A model generated the notes under the pieces. That model ran no database searches. It was not told the origin of the DNA and saw nothing but the letters and a program-made list of their open reading frames with translations. A stretch of 9,991 bases of DNA. Origin: JBNJEA01 sp051745395. Lineage in GTDB: Bacteria > Desulfobacterota > Desulfobacteria > Desulfobacterales > Desulfosalsimonadaceae. The translations under genes and the position numbers were made by a program. The stretch covers positions 1 to 9,991 of the forward strand of contig JBNJEA010000111.1 in assembly GCA_051745395.1 (NCBI GenBank), given 5' to 3'. Numbering within the stretch: position 1 is the stretch's first letter; each line of letters begins with the position of its first letter. Shown here piece by piece: positions 1 to 7,051 of this stretch.

Positions 1-1
1 G

Positions 2-217
2 TCCCTGGGCCTGCTGGTGAACCATCACCTGGTCACGGCCGTCGGCGTCGGCGCCTTTGCCGGGTTTGTCATGTACTGCACCTATGACCTGACCAACCTG
101 TCTTTTATCAAGGGCTATCCCGTGGCCATCACGTTAATCGACATCGCCTGGGGCACGTTCCAGGGGCTTTTGTCGGGTGTCTACGTTTATTACCTCACTC
201 GCTGGTTTTCCCCGTGA
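2..217 (+). CDS. DUF2177 family membrane protein, 3' end only
   Basis: This is the C-terminal part (about 71 codons plus stop) of an open frame that enters from the left edge, so the true start is not in the window; the GTG at 17 is internal. Two hydrophobic segments are visible, one running through VGVGAFAGFVMYCTY and one through ITLIDIAWGTFQGLLSGVYVYYL. They carry the pair of motifs I associate with DUF2177: YDLTNL just after one helix, and D-x-x-WGTF at the start of the last helix. Family members are short polytopic inner-membrane proteins of roughly 130 residues with four predicted helices, so about half the protein is missing. Its function is unknown and nothing here suggests one. The stop is followed by a 196-bp gap before the next gene, so co-transcription with the kinase downstream is possible but not shown. 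Confidence 0.8.
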   Translation, partial: SLGLLVNHHLVTAVGVGAFAGFVMYCTYDLTNLSFIKGYPVAITLIDIAWGTFQGLLSGVYVYYLTRWFSP

Positions 218-413
218 TGTAGTGCATTTTTAACATTTTTTTTGCTTTCCCGTGCTTGATGCTTCTGCCCGTTAATGGTAATGGTGGGTGGGATGCCATG
301 CCGGACCATCAAACGTGTCGAAGGGAAAAATGCGACATCGAAGCGCCTTGCTGCGACGCGATCTGCAAACCGCTGCCATTGACAGGTAGCGTCGATGTTC
401 GTCTGAAACGGGG

Positions 414-2900
414 ATGCCGTTGAAACTCGAGGGAAAAATCCTGGTCCTTTCCATCTGTTGCGGTGCACTGTTTTGGTTCGCCGATGCCTGCCTGGATTAT
501 TTCTTTTTTTATTCCGTTTCCTTCGGGGAAATCCTGTTCACGGAGGTGCCGGCCCGCGAAGTTTATAACCGGACGCTGGTGTTCGGGCTGTTTGTCGTGT
601 TCGGCGTCATCGTATCCCGCCTGATGTTTGAGCGCCGGCAGGCGGAAATCCGGTTCAGGGAAAAGGAAAACCAGTTTTCCCGGGCCCAGCGCCTGGCCGG
701 CGTCGGCAGCTACCAGTTCAATTTTGCCGACAACACGGTGACAGCCACCAGTGAGGCCCGCCGGATTTACGGCGTGGGAAACGGGGTGCTGACCATCGAC
801 GAAGTCCGGAAAGTCCCCCTGCCCGAGGAGCGGGAACGGCTCGATGCCGCAATGGAGGCCCTGGTGCATGAAAACCGGTCCTACGACCTGGAATTTGCGA
901 TCCGGCGGCCCAACGACGGCCGGATTCGCCACGTGCGCTCAATGGCCGAGTATGACCACAAGACCAGGCGGTTTATCGGCGCCATTCACGATATCACCGA
1001 CCGCAAGAACGTCGAGGCGGCTCTTCGGGAAGGTGAGCGTCAGTATCGGTTTATCACGGAAAACATCAGCGATATCATCCTGATCTGCGATGAAATGGGC
1101 AACTACACCTATGTATCGCCGTCGCACAAAACGCAGTTGGGCCGCGGCGAAGAAATCATCGGCCGAAGCGCCTTCGAGCACATGCATCCCGATGATGCCG
1201 GCCCGATGATGGAGCTTTTCGCCGAGGCCATGAAAAGCGGCAAGCGGGCCAGGGGCGAGTTTCGTTTCTGGCACCCGGAGCGAGGATATATCTGGCTGGA
1301 ATCCGCCGGCCAGCGGCACGGCGATCCGGAACACGAACCCCGCGCCATTATCACCACCCGCGACATCACCGACCGCAAGCAGGCCGAAGCCGCCCTGCAG
1401 GCAAGCGAGGTCAAGTTCCGTTCCATCTTTGATTTCTCCTCCCAGGCCATCGCCCTGACCGACGTGGACACAGGCCGGATCGAGGATGTCAATCCCAAGT
1501 TCTGCGAATTTCTTGGATACGAAAAAACCGAAGTCCTCAATAAAACCACCATCGAACTCGGGTTTTACTGCGCGGAAGACCGGCAGCAATATCTCGAAAC
1601 CCTGCACACCGACGGTGAGGTCCGCGGCATGGAAATGGCCTTGAACACCAAAAACGGCAGCGTATTGTATGTGCTGATGTTCGGCCGGATCATCGCGGTC
1701 AACCAAAAGCCATACATCCTGACGATTTTTTTAAACATCACGGATCAGAAACGGCTGGAGGCCCAGCTGCGGCAGGCCCACAAGATGGAAGCCGTGGGGC
1801 GCCTGGCCGGGGGCGTGGCCCATGATTTCAACAACATGTTAAACATTATCCTGGGCTACGCCGAAATGCTGCTCTGGGACTTGCCCGACGACGGCCCGTT
1901 GTATCGCAGCGTCGAACAGATCCAGGACGCGGCCCAGCGTTCGGCCGGGCTGGTGCGGCAATTGCTGGCTTTTTCCCGTAAACAGGCCGTGGAGCCCCGG
2001 GTGGTCAACCTGAACCAGGTCATTGCCAGCCACACGAAAATGCTTTCCCGGCTGATCGGGGAAAATATCCAGGTGGATTTCGTGGCCGCTGATGATCTCT
2101 GGTCGGTCTGGATCGACGCTTCCCAGGTGGACCAGGTGCTGGCCAATCTGGCCGTCAACGCCCGCGACGCCATCGACGGCAACGGCCGGCTGACCATCGA
2201 AACCGCCAACGTACACCTGGATAAGCCCAACAGCCGGTTCGACGCTGACCTCGTGCCCGGCGACTACGTGATGCTCGCCTTTTCCGACACCGGCGCCGGC
2301 ATGGCACCGGAAACCCTGGACCAGATGTTTGAGCCCTTTTTTACGACCAAGGGGGTCAACGAGGGTACCGGCCTCGGCCTGGCCACGGTTTATGGGATCG
2401 TGCGACAGAACAACGGGCATATCAATGTCTATAGCCAACCGGGGATGGGCACGACGCTTAAGATCTATTTCCCGCGGCAGCGGGGAGAAGCGGAAGCGCC
2501 GGCAGCCGATACCCTGAAAGCGGCATCTTCCGGCACGGAAACCATTTTAGTCGTCGAGGATCAGCACCAGGTGCTCGACCTGGCCCGAAAGGTCCTGGAA
2601 CGAAAGGGCTACACGGTGCTATCGGCCGATACCCCGGATGAGGCCCTTGAAATCTGCAAGCAGGACGGTGTTGCCATCGACCTGCTGCTGACCGACGTAG
2701 TGATGCCGCAGAAAAACGGCCCGCAGCTTTGCGCGGAAATCGAGGCCATCCGCCCGGGGATCCGGACGCTGTTCATGTCCGGCTACACCGAGGAAACCAT
2801 CGCCGGCAACGGTGTTATCGACCTGGACGTCAATTTCGTCCAGAAACCGTTTTCGGTGAAGGCCCTGGCCGAAAAGGTCCGCGAAGTGCTCGATCAGTAA
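414..2900 (+). CDS. CckA-like hybrid sensor histidine kinase (2 TM, 3 PAS, HisKA, HATPase, receiver)
   Basis: An 828-residue membrane-bound hybrid kinase that should autophosphorylate on His and pass the phosphate to its own receiver. Two membrane helices (about 8-33 and 54-71) bracket a loop of only about 20 residues, leaving little periplasmic domain. Three PAS domains follow (about 90-200, 205-325, 331-446); the first two end in DITDRK and the third in NITDQK. The H-box GGVAHDFNN places the phospho-acceptor at H470. The ATPase domain shows N582 (NARDAID), DTGAGM 625-630, FEPFFTTK 639-646 and GTGLGL 651-656. The receiver (about 710-826) has acidic E715/D716, phospho-acceptor D761, S789 and K811, all intact. 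No HPt domain is present, so onward transfer would need a separate protein. The start is the first possible one: a TAG at 387-389 closes the frame and no ATG, GTG or TTG lies between it and 414. The ribosome site is weak. The HDFNN H-box and C-terminal receiver resemble CckA-type kinases, but the input signal is unknown. Confidence 0.93.
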   Translation: MPLKLEGKILVLSICCGALFWFADACLDYFFFYSVSFGEILFTEVPAREVYNRTLVFGLFVVFGVIVSRLMFERRQAEIRFREKENQFSRAQRLAGVGSYQFNFADNTVTATSEARRIYGVGNGVLTIDEVRKVPLPEERERLDAAMEALVHENRSYDLEFAIRRPNDGRIRHVRSMAEYDHKTRRFIGAIHDITDRKNVEAALREGERQYRFITENISDIILICDEMGNYTYVSPSHKTQLGRGEEIIGRSAFEHMHPDDAGPMMELFAEAMKSGKRARGEFRFWHPERGYIWLESAGQRHGDPEHEPRAIITTRDITDRKQAEAALQASEVKFRSIFDFSSQAIALTDVDTGRIEDVNPKFCEFLGYEKTEVLNKTTIELGFYCAEDRQQYLETLHTDGEVRGMEMALNTKNGSVLYVLMFGRIIAVNQKPYILTIFLNITDQKRLEAQLRQAHKMEAVGRLAGGVAHDFNNMLNIILGYAEMLLWDLPDDGPLYRSVEQIQDAAQRSAGLVRQLLAFSRKQAVEPRVVNLNQVIASHTKMLSRLIGENIQVDFVAADDLWSVWIDASQVDQVLANLAVNARDAIDGNGRLTIETANVHLDKPNSRFDADLVPGDYVMLAFSDTGAGMAPETLDQMFEPFFTTKGVNEGTGLGLATVYGIVRQNNGHINVYSQPGMGTTLKIYFPRQRGEAEAPAADTLKAASSGTETILVVEDQHQVLDLARKVLERKGYTVLSADTPDEALEICKQDGVAIDLLLTDVVMPQKNGPQLCAEIEAIRPGIRTLFMSGYTEETIAGNGVIDLDVNFVQKPFSVKALAEKVREVLDQ

Positions 2901-2918
2901 CCCTATGCTTTACGATCA

Positions 2919-3986
2919 ATGAAAAAACAGCTTCCCCAAAGCGAAAACACCTTCCAGACCCTGGTGGAAAACTCCCTGACCGGGATTTACATCAACCTGG
3001 ATGAAAAAATCGTGTTCGCCAACCGGCGGTTTGCCGATATTTTCGGCTATACGGTCGACGAGATCATCGGCATCGACTACCTGGAACTGGTCCACCCGGA
3101 AGACCGGCCCAAGGTCCGCGAAATCCACGGAAAGCGCCTGGCCGGCGAGGCCGCCCCGCCCGAATACGAATCCCGGGGACAGACCAAAGACGGCCGCACG
3201 GTCTGGATCCACCGACGCAACACGCGGATCGACTACGAGGGCCGACCGGCCATCCTGGGCAACATGGTCGACATCACCCGCCAGAAGCAGATGAACGAAA
3301 AGCTCAAGCAGATGGACAAGCTCGCCTCGCTGGGGACCCTGACCGCGGGCGTGGCCCATGAATTAAACAATCCGCTCAACAACATTTCCAGTTCGCTCCA
3401 GATCATTTTGGAGGAATGGGAAGACGGTGACGAGGCATTCAAAAAATCGCTGCTCCACGACGTGGAGGTCCAGGTGGAGCGGGGCAAAAACATCATCAGC
3501 GCGCTGCTCGAGTTTTCCCGCTCCGATGAGCTCCACATCCAGCCGGTGGATTTCTGCGCGCTGGCCGTACAGGCCGTCGAGGAAATCAAGGACCGCATCC
3601 CGCCCCACGTCACCGTGGACCTGCAGGTCCCGGAGGGCATCTGTGCCCATATCTCACACGAGCACGTGCAGCGCGTGCTGATCAATCTCGTGTTAAACGC
3701 CGTTGATGCAATGGAAAAGCAAGGGGGGTGCGTGCGCATCGCCGCCTATCACCGGCCCGACCACGGCATGTTCTGCTTCGAGGTGGGCGACACCGGCGAA
3801 GGCATCCCCGAGGACATGCGGGGCAAAATCTTTGATCCGTTCTACAGCACCCGGGAGCCCAGCCGCGGCACGGGCCTGGGCCTATCGATCACCCACGGCA
3901 TCGTCGGCCAGCACAGCGGCCGCATCGACGTGGAAAGCCAGCCCGGCGAAGGGTCGGTGTTTACCGTATGTCTGCCGGATTATTGA
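2919..3986 (+). CDS. Soluble PAS-domain histidine kinase (NtrB-like)
   Basis: A 355-residue cytoplasmic sensor kinase with no membrane segment or signal peptide. One PAS domain (about 8-122, ending DITRQK) is joined by a short helical linker to HisKA. The H-box GVAHELNNPLNNIS puts the phospho-acceptor at H147. The ATPase domain has N260 (LNAVDAME), DTGEGIP from 291, FDPFYSTR from 305 and GTGLGL 317-322, so it looks catalytically complete. There is no receiver, so it needs a separate response regulator. The start is the first ATG after the in-frame stop of the hybrid kinase, 18 bp away. No Shine-Dalgarno sequence is visible, which suggests translational coupling. Its HisKA region is nearly identical to that of the HAMP kinase at 5585-7033 and unlike the hybrid kinase next door. 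It also lies tail to tail with an NtrC-type regulator, its most likely partner. The PAS ligand cannot be told from sequence. Confidence 0.93.
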   Translation: MKKQLPQSENTFQTLVENSLTGIYINLDEKIVFANRRFADIFGYTVDEIIGIDYLELVHPEDRPKVREIHGKRLAGEAAPPEYESRGQTKDGRTVWIHRRNTRIDYEGRPAILGNMVDITRQKQMNEKLKQMDKLASLGTLTAGVAHELNNPLNNISSSLQIILEEWEDGDEAFKKSLLHDVEVQVERGKNIISALLEFSRSDELHIQPVDFCALAVQAVEEIKDRIPPHVTVDLQVPEGICAHISHEHVQRVLINLVLNAVDAMEKQGGCVRIAAYHRPDHGMFCFEVGDTGEGIPEDMRGKIFDPFYSTREPSRGTGLGLSITHGIVGQHSGRIDVESQPGEGSVFTVCLPDY

Positions 3987-5354
3987 TTATTCCAGCTTAT
4001 ACCGCTTGATCTTGCGCCACAGCGATACCCGGTCGATGTTCATGATCTTGGCCGCTTTGGTCTTGTTGCCGTCGCATTTTTCCAGCACCCACTGGATGTA
4101 GCGTTTTTCCTGTTCCTCCAGCGTCGGAATATCATCCGGGTTGTGGCGGTAGGTTTCGATGGACATGTGCCGGATGTCGTCGGGCAGGTTGTCGGCGGTA
4201 ATGCGCGGGCCGTTTTCAAAGGCCACGGCCCGTTCGATGACGTTTTCCAGTTCGCGGACGTTGCCCGGCCAGCCGTACTGGGTCAGCAGGCGCATGGCCG
4301 CCGGATCGATGGCGCGGATGTCTTTGTTCATGGCGCGGCTTTTTTCCTCCAGGAAATAATGGGCCAGCAGCGGGATGTCGCTTTGCCGCCCGGCCAACGC
4401 GGGCATGTGGATGGAGATCACGTTTAGCCGGTAAAACAGGTCCTGCCGGAAATGGCCGTCTGCCACGTCCTGGCTCAAATCCCGATGGGTGGCAGCCACA
4501 AACCGGACATCGGTGGCAATGGGGTCCACGCCGCCGACCCGGTAAAACATCTTTTCCTGGATGGCCCGCAGCAGCCGGATCTGCATGGAAAGCGGCATGT
4601 CGCCCACTTCGTCCAGAAAGACCGTGCCGCCGTCTGCGGTTTCGAGCAGGCCGGCCTTTTTGTGCTGGGCCCCGGAAAAGGCCTCTTTTTCGTGGCCAAA
4701 CAGCTCATTGGCCATCAATTCTTCGGTAAACGAGCCGCAGTTAAAAGCCATGAACCGGTTGTCCGCCCGGCCGCTTAGCTGGTGGATCGCCCGGGCGGCC
4801 AGTTCCTTGCCGGTACCGCTTTCCCCGAAAATCAGCACGTTGGTATCCGATGGTGCAATCTGGCGGATGACCTTTTTGACCTCGGTCATGGCATCGCTTT
4901 TGCCCACGATCAGCGGGACTTCGCCCGGGCTTCGGATCGAGGCGCGGAGCTGCCGGTTTTCGATCAGCAATTGCCGTTTGAGCAGGGCCTCGGCCACGAT
5001 CTTTCGGACGGCATCGATTTTATAGGGCTTGGCGATGTAGTGGTAGGCGCCTTTTTTAAAGGCATCGACCGCCGAGTTAACCGTGGCATAGCCGGTAATC
5101 AAAATCACTTCGGTATCGGGCAGCAGTTCCTTGGTCTTTTCCAGCACCGCCATGCCGTCGACGTTTTCCATCTTTAAATCCGTGATCACCAGGTCGACGG
5201 TGGCGTTCTGCATTTCCTCGACGGCCTGTGCCCCGTTGTCGACGGAAATGACATGGTAGCCCTGTTTTTTCAGGATATGCTCCAGGTTCTTGCGGGCGAT
5301 TTCCTCGTCTTCAACGACCAAAATCGTCGGGTTATCGGCGGTTTGTTCATTCAT
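3987..5354 (-). CDS. NtrC-family sigma-54-dependent response regulator
   Basis: A 455-residue transcriptional activator that, when phosphorylated, should oligomerise and use ATP hydrolysis to open sigma-54 promoters. The receiver (about 10-122) has acidic E15/D16, phospho-acceptor D59 (ITDLKM), T87 and K109, all intact. The AAA+ domain (about 147-385) shows Walker A GESGTGKE 177-184, Walker B FLDE with D248/E249, the FRQDLFYRLNV segment at 302-312, and GWPGNVRELEN 361-371. The C-terminal Fis-type helix-turn-helix (about 413-455) ends the protein. The sigma-54 contact loop, normally GAFTGA, reads EAFSGA (224-229): the first Gly is Glu and the Thr is Ser. Length and order are otherwise normal for AtoC/ZraR-type regulators. 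It starts at the first ATG, with no clear Shine-Dalgarno site. Its stop touches the stop of the PAS kinase, and a HAMP kinase of the same type lies upstream on the same strand across a 230-bp gap containing a palindromic repeat. Target promoters are not identifiable here. Confidence 0.94.
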   Translation of the reverse strand: MNEQTADNPTILVVEDEEIARKNLEHILKKQGYHVISVDNGAQAVEEMQNATVDLVITDLKMENVDGMAVLEKTKELLPDTEVILITGYATVNSAVDAFKKGAYHYIAKPYKIDAVRKIVAEALLKRQLLIENRQLRASIRSPGEVPLIVGKSDAMTEVKKVIRQIAPSDTNVLIFGESGTGKELAARAIHQLSGRADNRFMAFNCGSFTEELMANELFGHEKEAFSGAQHKKAGLLETADGGTVFLDEVGDMPLSMQIRLLRAIQEKMFYRVGGVDPIATDVRFVAATHRDLSQDVADGHFRQDLFYRLNVISIHMPALAGRQSDIPLLAHYFLEEKSRAMNKDIRAIDPAAMRLLTQYGWPGNVRELENVIERAVAFENGPRITADNLPDDIRHMSIETYRHNPDDIPTLEEQEKRYIQWVLEKCDGNKTKAAKIMNIDRVSLWRKIKRYKLE

Positions 5355-5460
5355 ATAGATATCGGGTTAAAACAAAACAAACTGGTTGTCCAGAAAGCGC
5401 CACTTATTGATTATTTGCACTTCGGATGGAAAAATATATCAAAAAAGTCATATCGTTACA

Positions 5461-5563
5461 CCCGTCATGCCTGCGGAGGCAGGCATCCAGAAATTTTTTC
5501 TTGCCTGGAAAACTGGATGCCCGCCTCCCGAAAGTGTCCGGGACAAGTTCGCGAGGCATGACG
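5461..5563. repeat. Composite palindromic repeat element, copy 1
   Basis: This 103-bp intergenic element lies between the HAMP kinase and the response regulator. Its ends are inverted: CGTCATGCCT (5463-5472) pairs with AGGCATGACG (5554-5563). Inside, GGAGGCAGGCATCCAG (5475-5490) pairs with 5513-5528 with one mismatch around a 22-base A/T-rich loop. A competing small hairpin (GCCTGC 5469-5474 with GCAGGC 5479-5484) overlaps it. The right part (5526-5563) is nearly the same as part of copy 2 at 8055-8091, differing by one substitution and one extra base; the left part is a different sequence, so the element looks composite. It resembles the GTCATGCC-type palindromes scattered through many proteobacterial genomes. 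No U-run follows the stem on either strand, so it is not a standard intrinsic terminator. Confidence 0.85.
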
Positions 5564-5584
5564 TACGAAGCAATTTTTTGCGCA

Positions 5585-7033
5585 TCATCCAGGATTTTCC
5601 TCTCCCGGCATGGGCAGGTAAATGTAAAACGTCGTGCCCACGCCCTCCCGGCTTTCGACATGGATGCGGCCGCCGTGGTTTTCGATGATGCCGTGGGACA
5701 CGGAAAGCCCCAGGCCGGTACCCTTGCCCACCTCCTTGGTGGTAAAGAAGGGATCGAAAATCTTGTCGATCTTGTCGGCGGCGATGCCTTTGCCGGTATC
5801 TTCGATTTCCATGCAGATTTCCCGTTGCTCAGGGTTTTTCTTAGCCCGGATGGTCAAATATCCCCTGCCGTCCATGGCGTGAACGGCGTTTAAAATCAAA
5901 TTGATCAGCACCTGCTGCATCCGGCGGAAATCCATCACAACATATACGTCTTCGTCAATGTCGATGTTGAGATCAATCGAGCCGGGCAGTTCTCCCTTGA
6001 TCAGCTTGATGCTTTCCTCGACCAGCGTTTTGATGGCTTTTGCCCCGGGCTTGAAGGTACGTTCCCTTGAAAATTCCAACAGCGCCCGGACAATGTCCTG
6101 GGCGCGCTCGATCTGGGACTCGGCGTCGGCCAGCAGCTCTTTGGTGTAGGCGGCATCGTCGCTTTCGAGTTCTTCGACGGCGATTTGAAGCGAGGTGGAA
6201 ATGTTGTTCAAGGGGTTGTTTAATTCGTGGGCCACCCCTGAGGTCAGGGTGCCCAGAGAGGCCATCTTCCGGCTTTGGACCAGTTGTTCGTTGCGCTTGT
6301 TGACTTCGCTGATCATGGTATTTAGGCTTTGCACGAATTCATCGAATTCGTCGCCGGTTTCAAGCGGCGGGATCTTTTCGTAATCGCCCGCGGCGATCTT
6401 GCTGATGGCCCGGCGGATTTTCCGTAACGGGCGGTTGACGTTGAAGATCAAGGAAAACGCCACAAACAGGGAAAGCAAAAAGACCACCAGGGTGCCGACG
6501 AAGATATAGATCCGCGATTCCTTGACGAGCCGGTTGACGCTTTGGCGCTCCTGTTGGACCATTTGTTCCAGGTCGCCGGTGATTTTGCGCCCGAGGGTGC
6601 GGATGGTTTTCTGCAGCTTCGGCTCGGACGGCTCTGCCCCGCCGGGGTTTTTCGTGGCATCGGCTTGGCGGCCCCGGTTTTGCAGCGCCACCAGGGCTTG
6701 CTTGTATTGTTTCAGGTCCTGCTGGTAGCCGGCAAGGTTGCGGCCGGAGGCGTAATCCTTGTATCGTTTGATGATCCGGTCCATCTTGCTCGCTGCGGAT
6801 TGCGTGTAGGCGATGGCTTCGGTGAGGTCGTTTTCGTTGAAATACAGGAAATAGTTCTTTTCATACCGGCGGGCCTCGAGGATGGTGTTTAACAGGCGGT
6901 TTTTCTCGGTGATGATATCGAACTTAAACGTCAGCATCTGGTTGCGGTAGTCGCTGATGAGCCAGATGAGGCCGCCGAGGACGACCAGGGTGATAAAGGC
7001 AATGGAGATCCGTTTTTGGACGCTGATTTTCAT
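5585..7033 (-). CDS. HAMP-domain membrane histidine kinase (NtrB/AtoS-like)
   Basis: A 482-residue inner-membrane sensor kinase. TM1 is about 10-27 and TM2 about 175-197. Between them lies a predominantly helical, charged periplasmic domain of about 145 residues containing EARRYEKNYFLYFN (53-66), which resembles the ARRxEKxFL motif of helical-bundle (4HB/HBM-like) sensor domains. A HAMP linker (about 197-250, beginning NRPLRKIRRAI) leads to HisKA, with the phospho-acceptor at H269 in GVAHELNNPLNNIS. The ATPase domain has N382, DTGKGI 412-417, FDPFFTTK from 426 and GTGLGL 438-443. There is no receiver domain. The start ATG lies 18 bp after the stop of the cytidylate-kinase-like gene and lacks a clear Shine-Dalgarno sequence, which fits coupled translation in an operon. 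The likely partner is the NtrC-type regulator downstream on the same strand. The ligand is unknown; the family motif suggests a small soluble molecule or envelope state, which is inference. Confidence 0.93.
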   Translation of the reverse strand: MKISVQKRISIAFITLVVLGGLIWLISDYRNQMLTFKFDIITEKNRLLNTILEARRYEKNYFLYFNENDLTEAIAYTQSAASKMDRIIKRYKDYASGRNLAGYQQDLKQYKQALVALQNRGRQADATKNPGGAEPSEPKLQKTIRTLGRKITGDLEQMVQQERQSVNRLVKESRIYIFVGTLVVFLLSLFVAFSLIFNVNRPLRKIRRAISKIAAGDYEKIPPLETGDEFDEFVQSLNTMISEVNKRNEQLVQSRKMASLGTLTSGVAHELNNPLNNISTSLQIAVEELESDDAAYTKELLADAESQIERAQDIVRALLEFSRERTFKPGAKAIKTLVEESIKLIKGELPGSIDLNIDIDEDVYVVMDFRRMQQVLINLILNAVHAMDGRGYLTIRAKKNPEQREICMEIEDTGKGIAADKIDKIFDPFFTTKEVGKGTGLGLSVSHGIIENHGGRIHVESREGVGTTFYIYLPMPGEENPG

Positions 7034-7051
7034 GGGAGTTCGTTTTACGGT

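Noticed and set aside
379..413. Perfect TTGACA (379-384) as a promoter for the hybrid kinase
   Set aside because: The sequence 17 bases downstream (TCTGAA) is a poor -10 box and would leave almost no leader before the ATG at 414.
218..413. Possible small gene or RNA in the 196-bp gap before the hybrid kinase
   Set aside because: Apart from a T-rich run at 231-242 I see no convincing hairpin, ribosome site or conserved frame; the open frames crossing it on the minus strand have no recognisable content.
939..1706. Long open frame on the minus strand inside the hybrid kinase gene (also 309-932 and 1839-2438)
   Set aside because: They lie opposite a well-supported kinase gene, show no recognisable domain, and long antisense frames are expected in GC-rich coding DNA.
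2905..2922. Five-codon mini-frame (MLYDQ) whose stop overlaps the PAS kinase start as ATGA
   Set aside because: It has no ribosome site and is short enough to occur by chance; coupling from the upstream kinase gene explains translation equally well.
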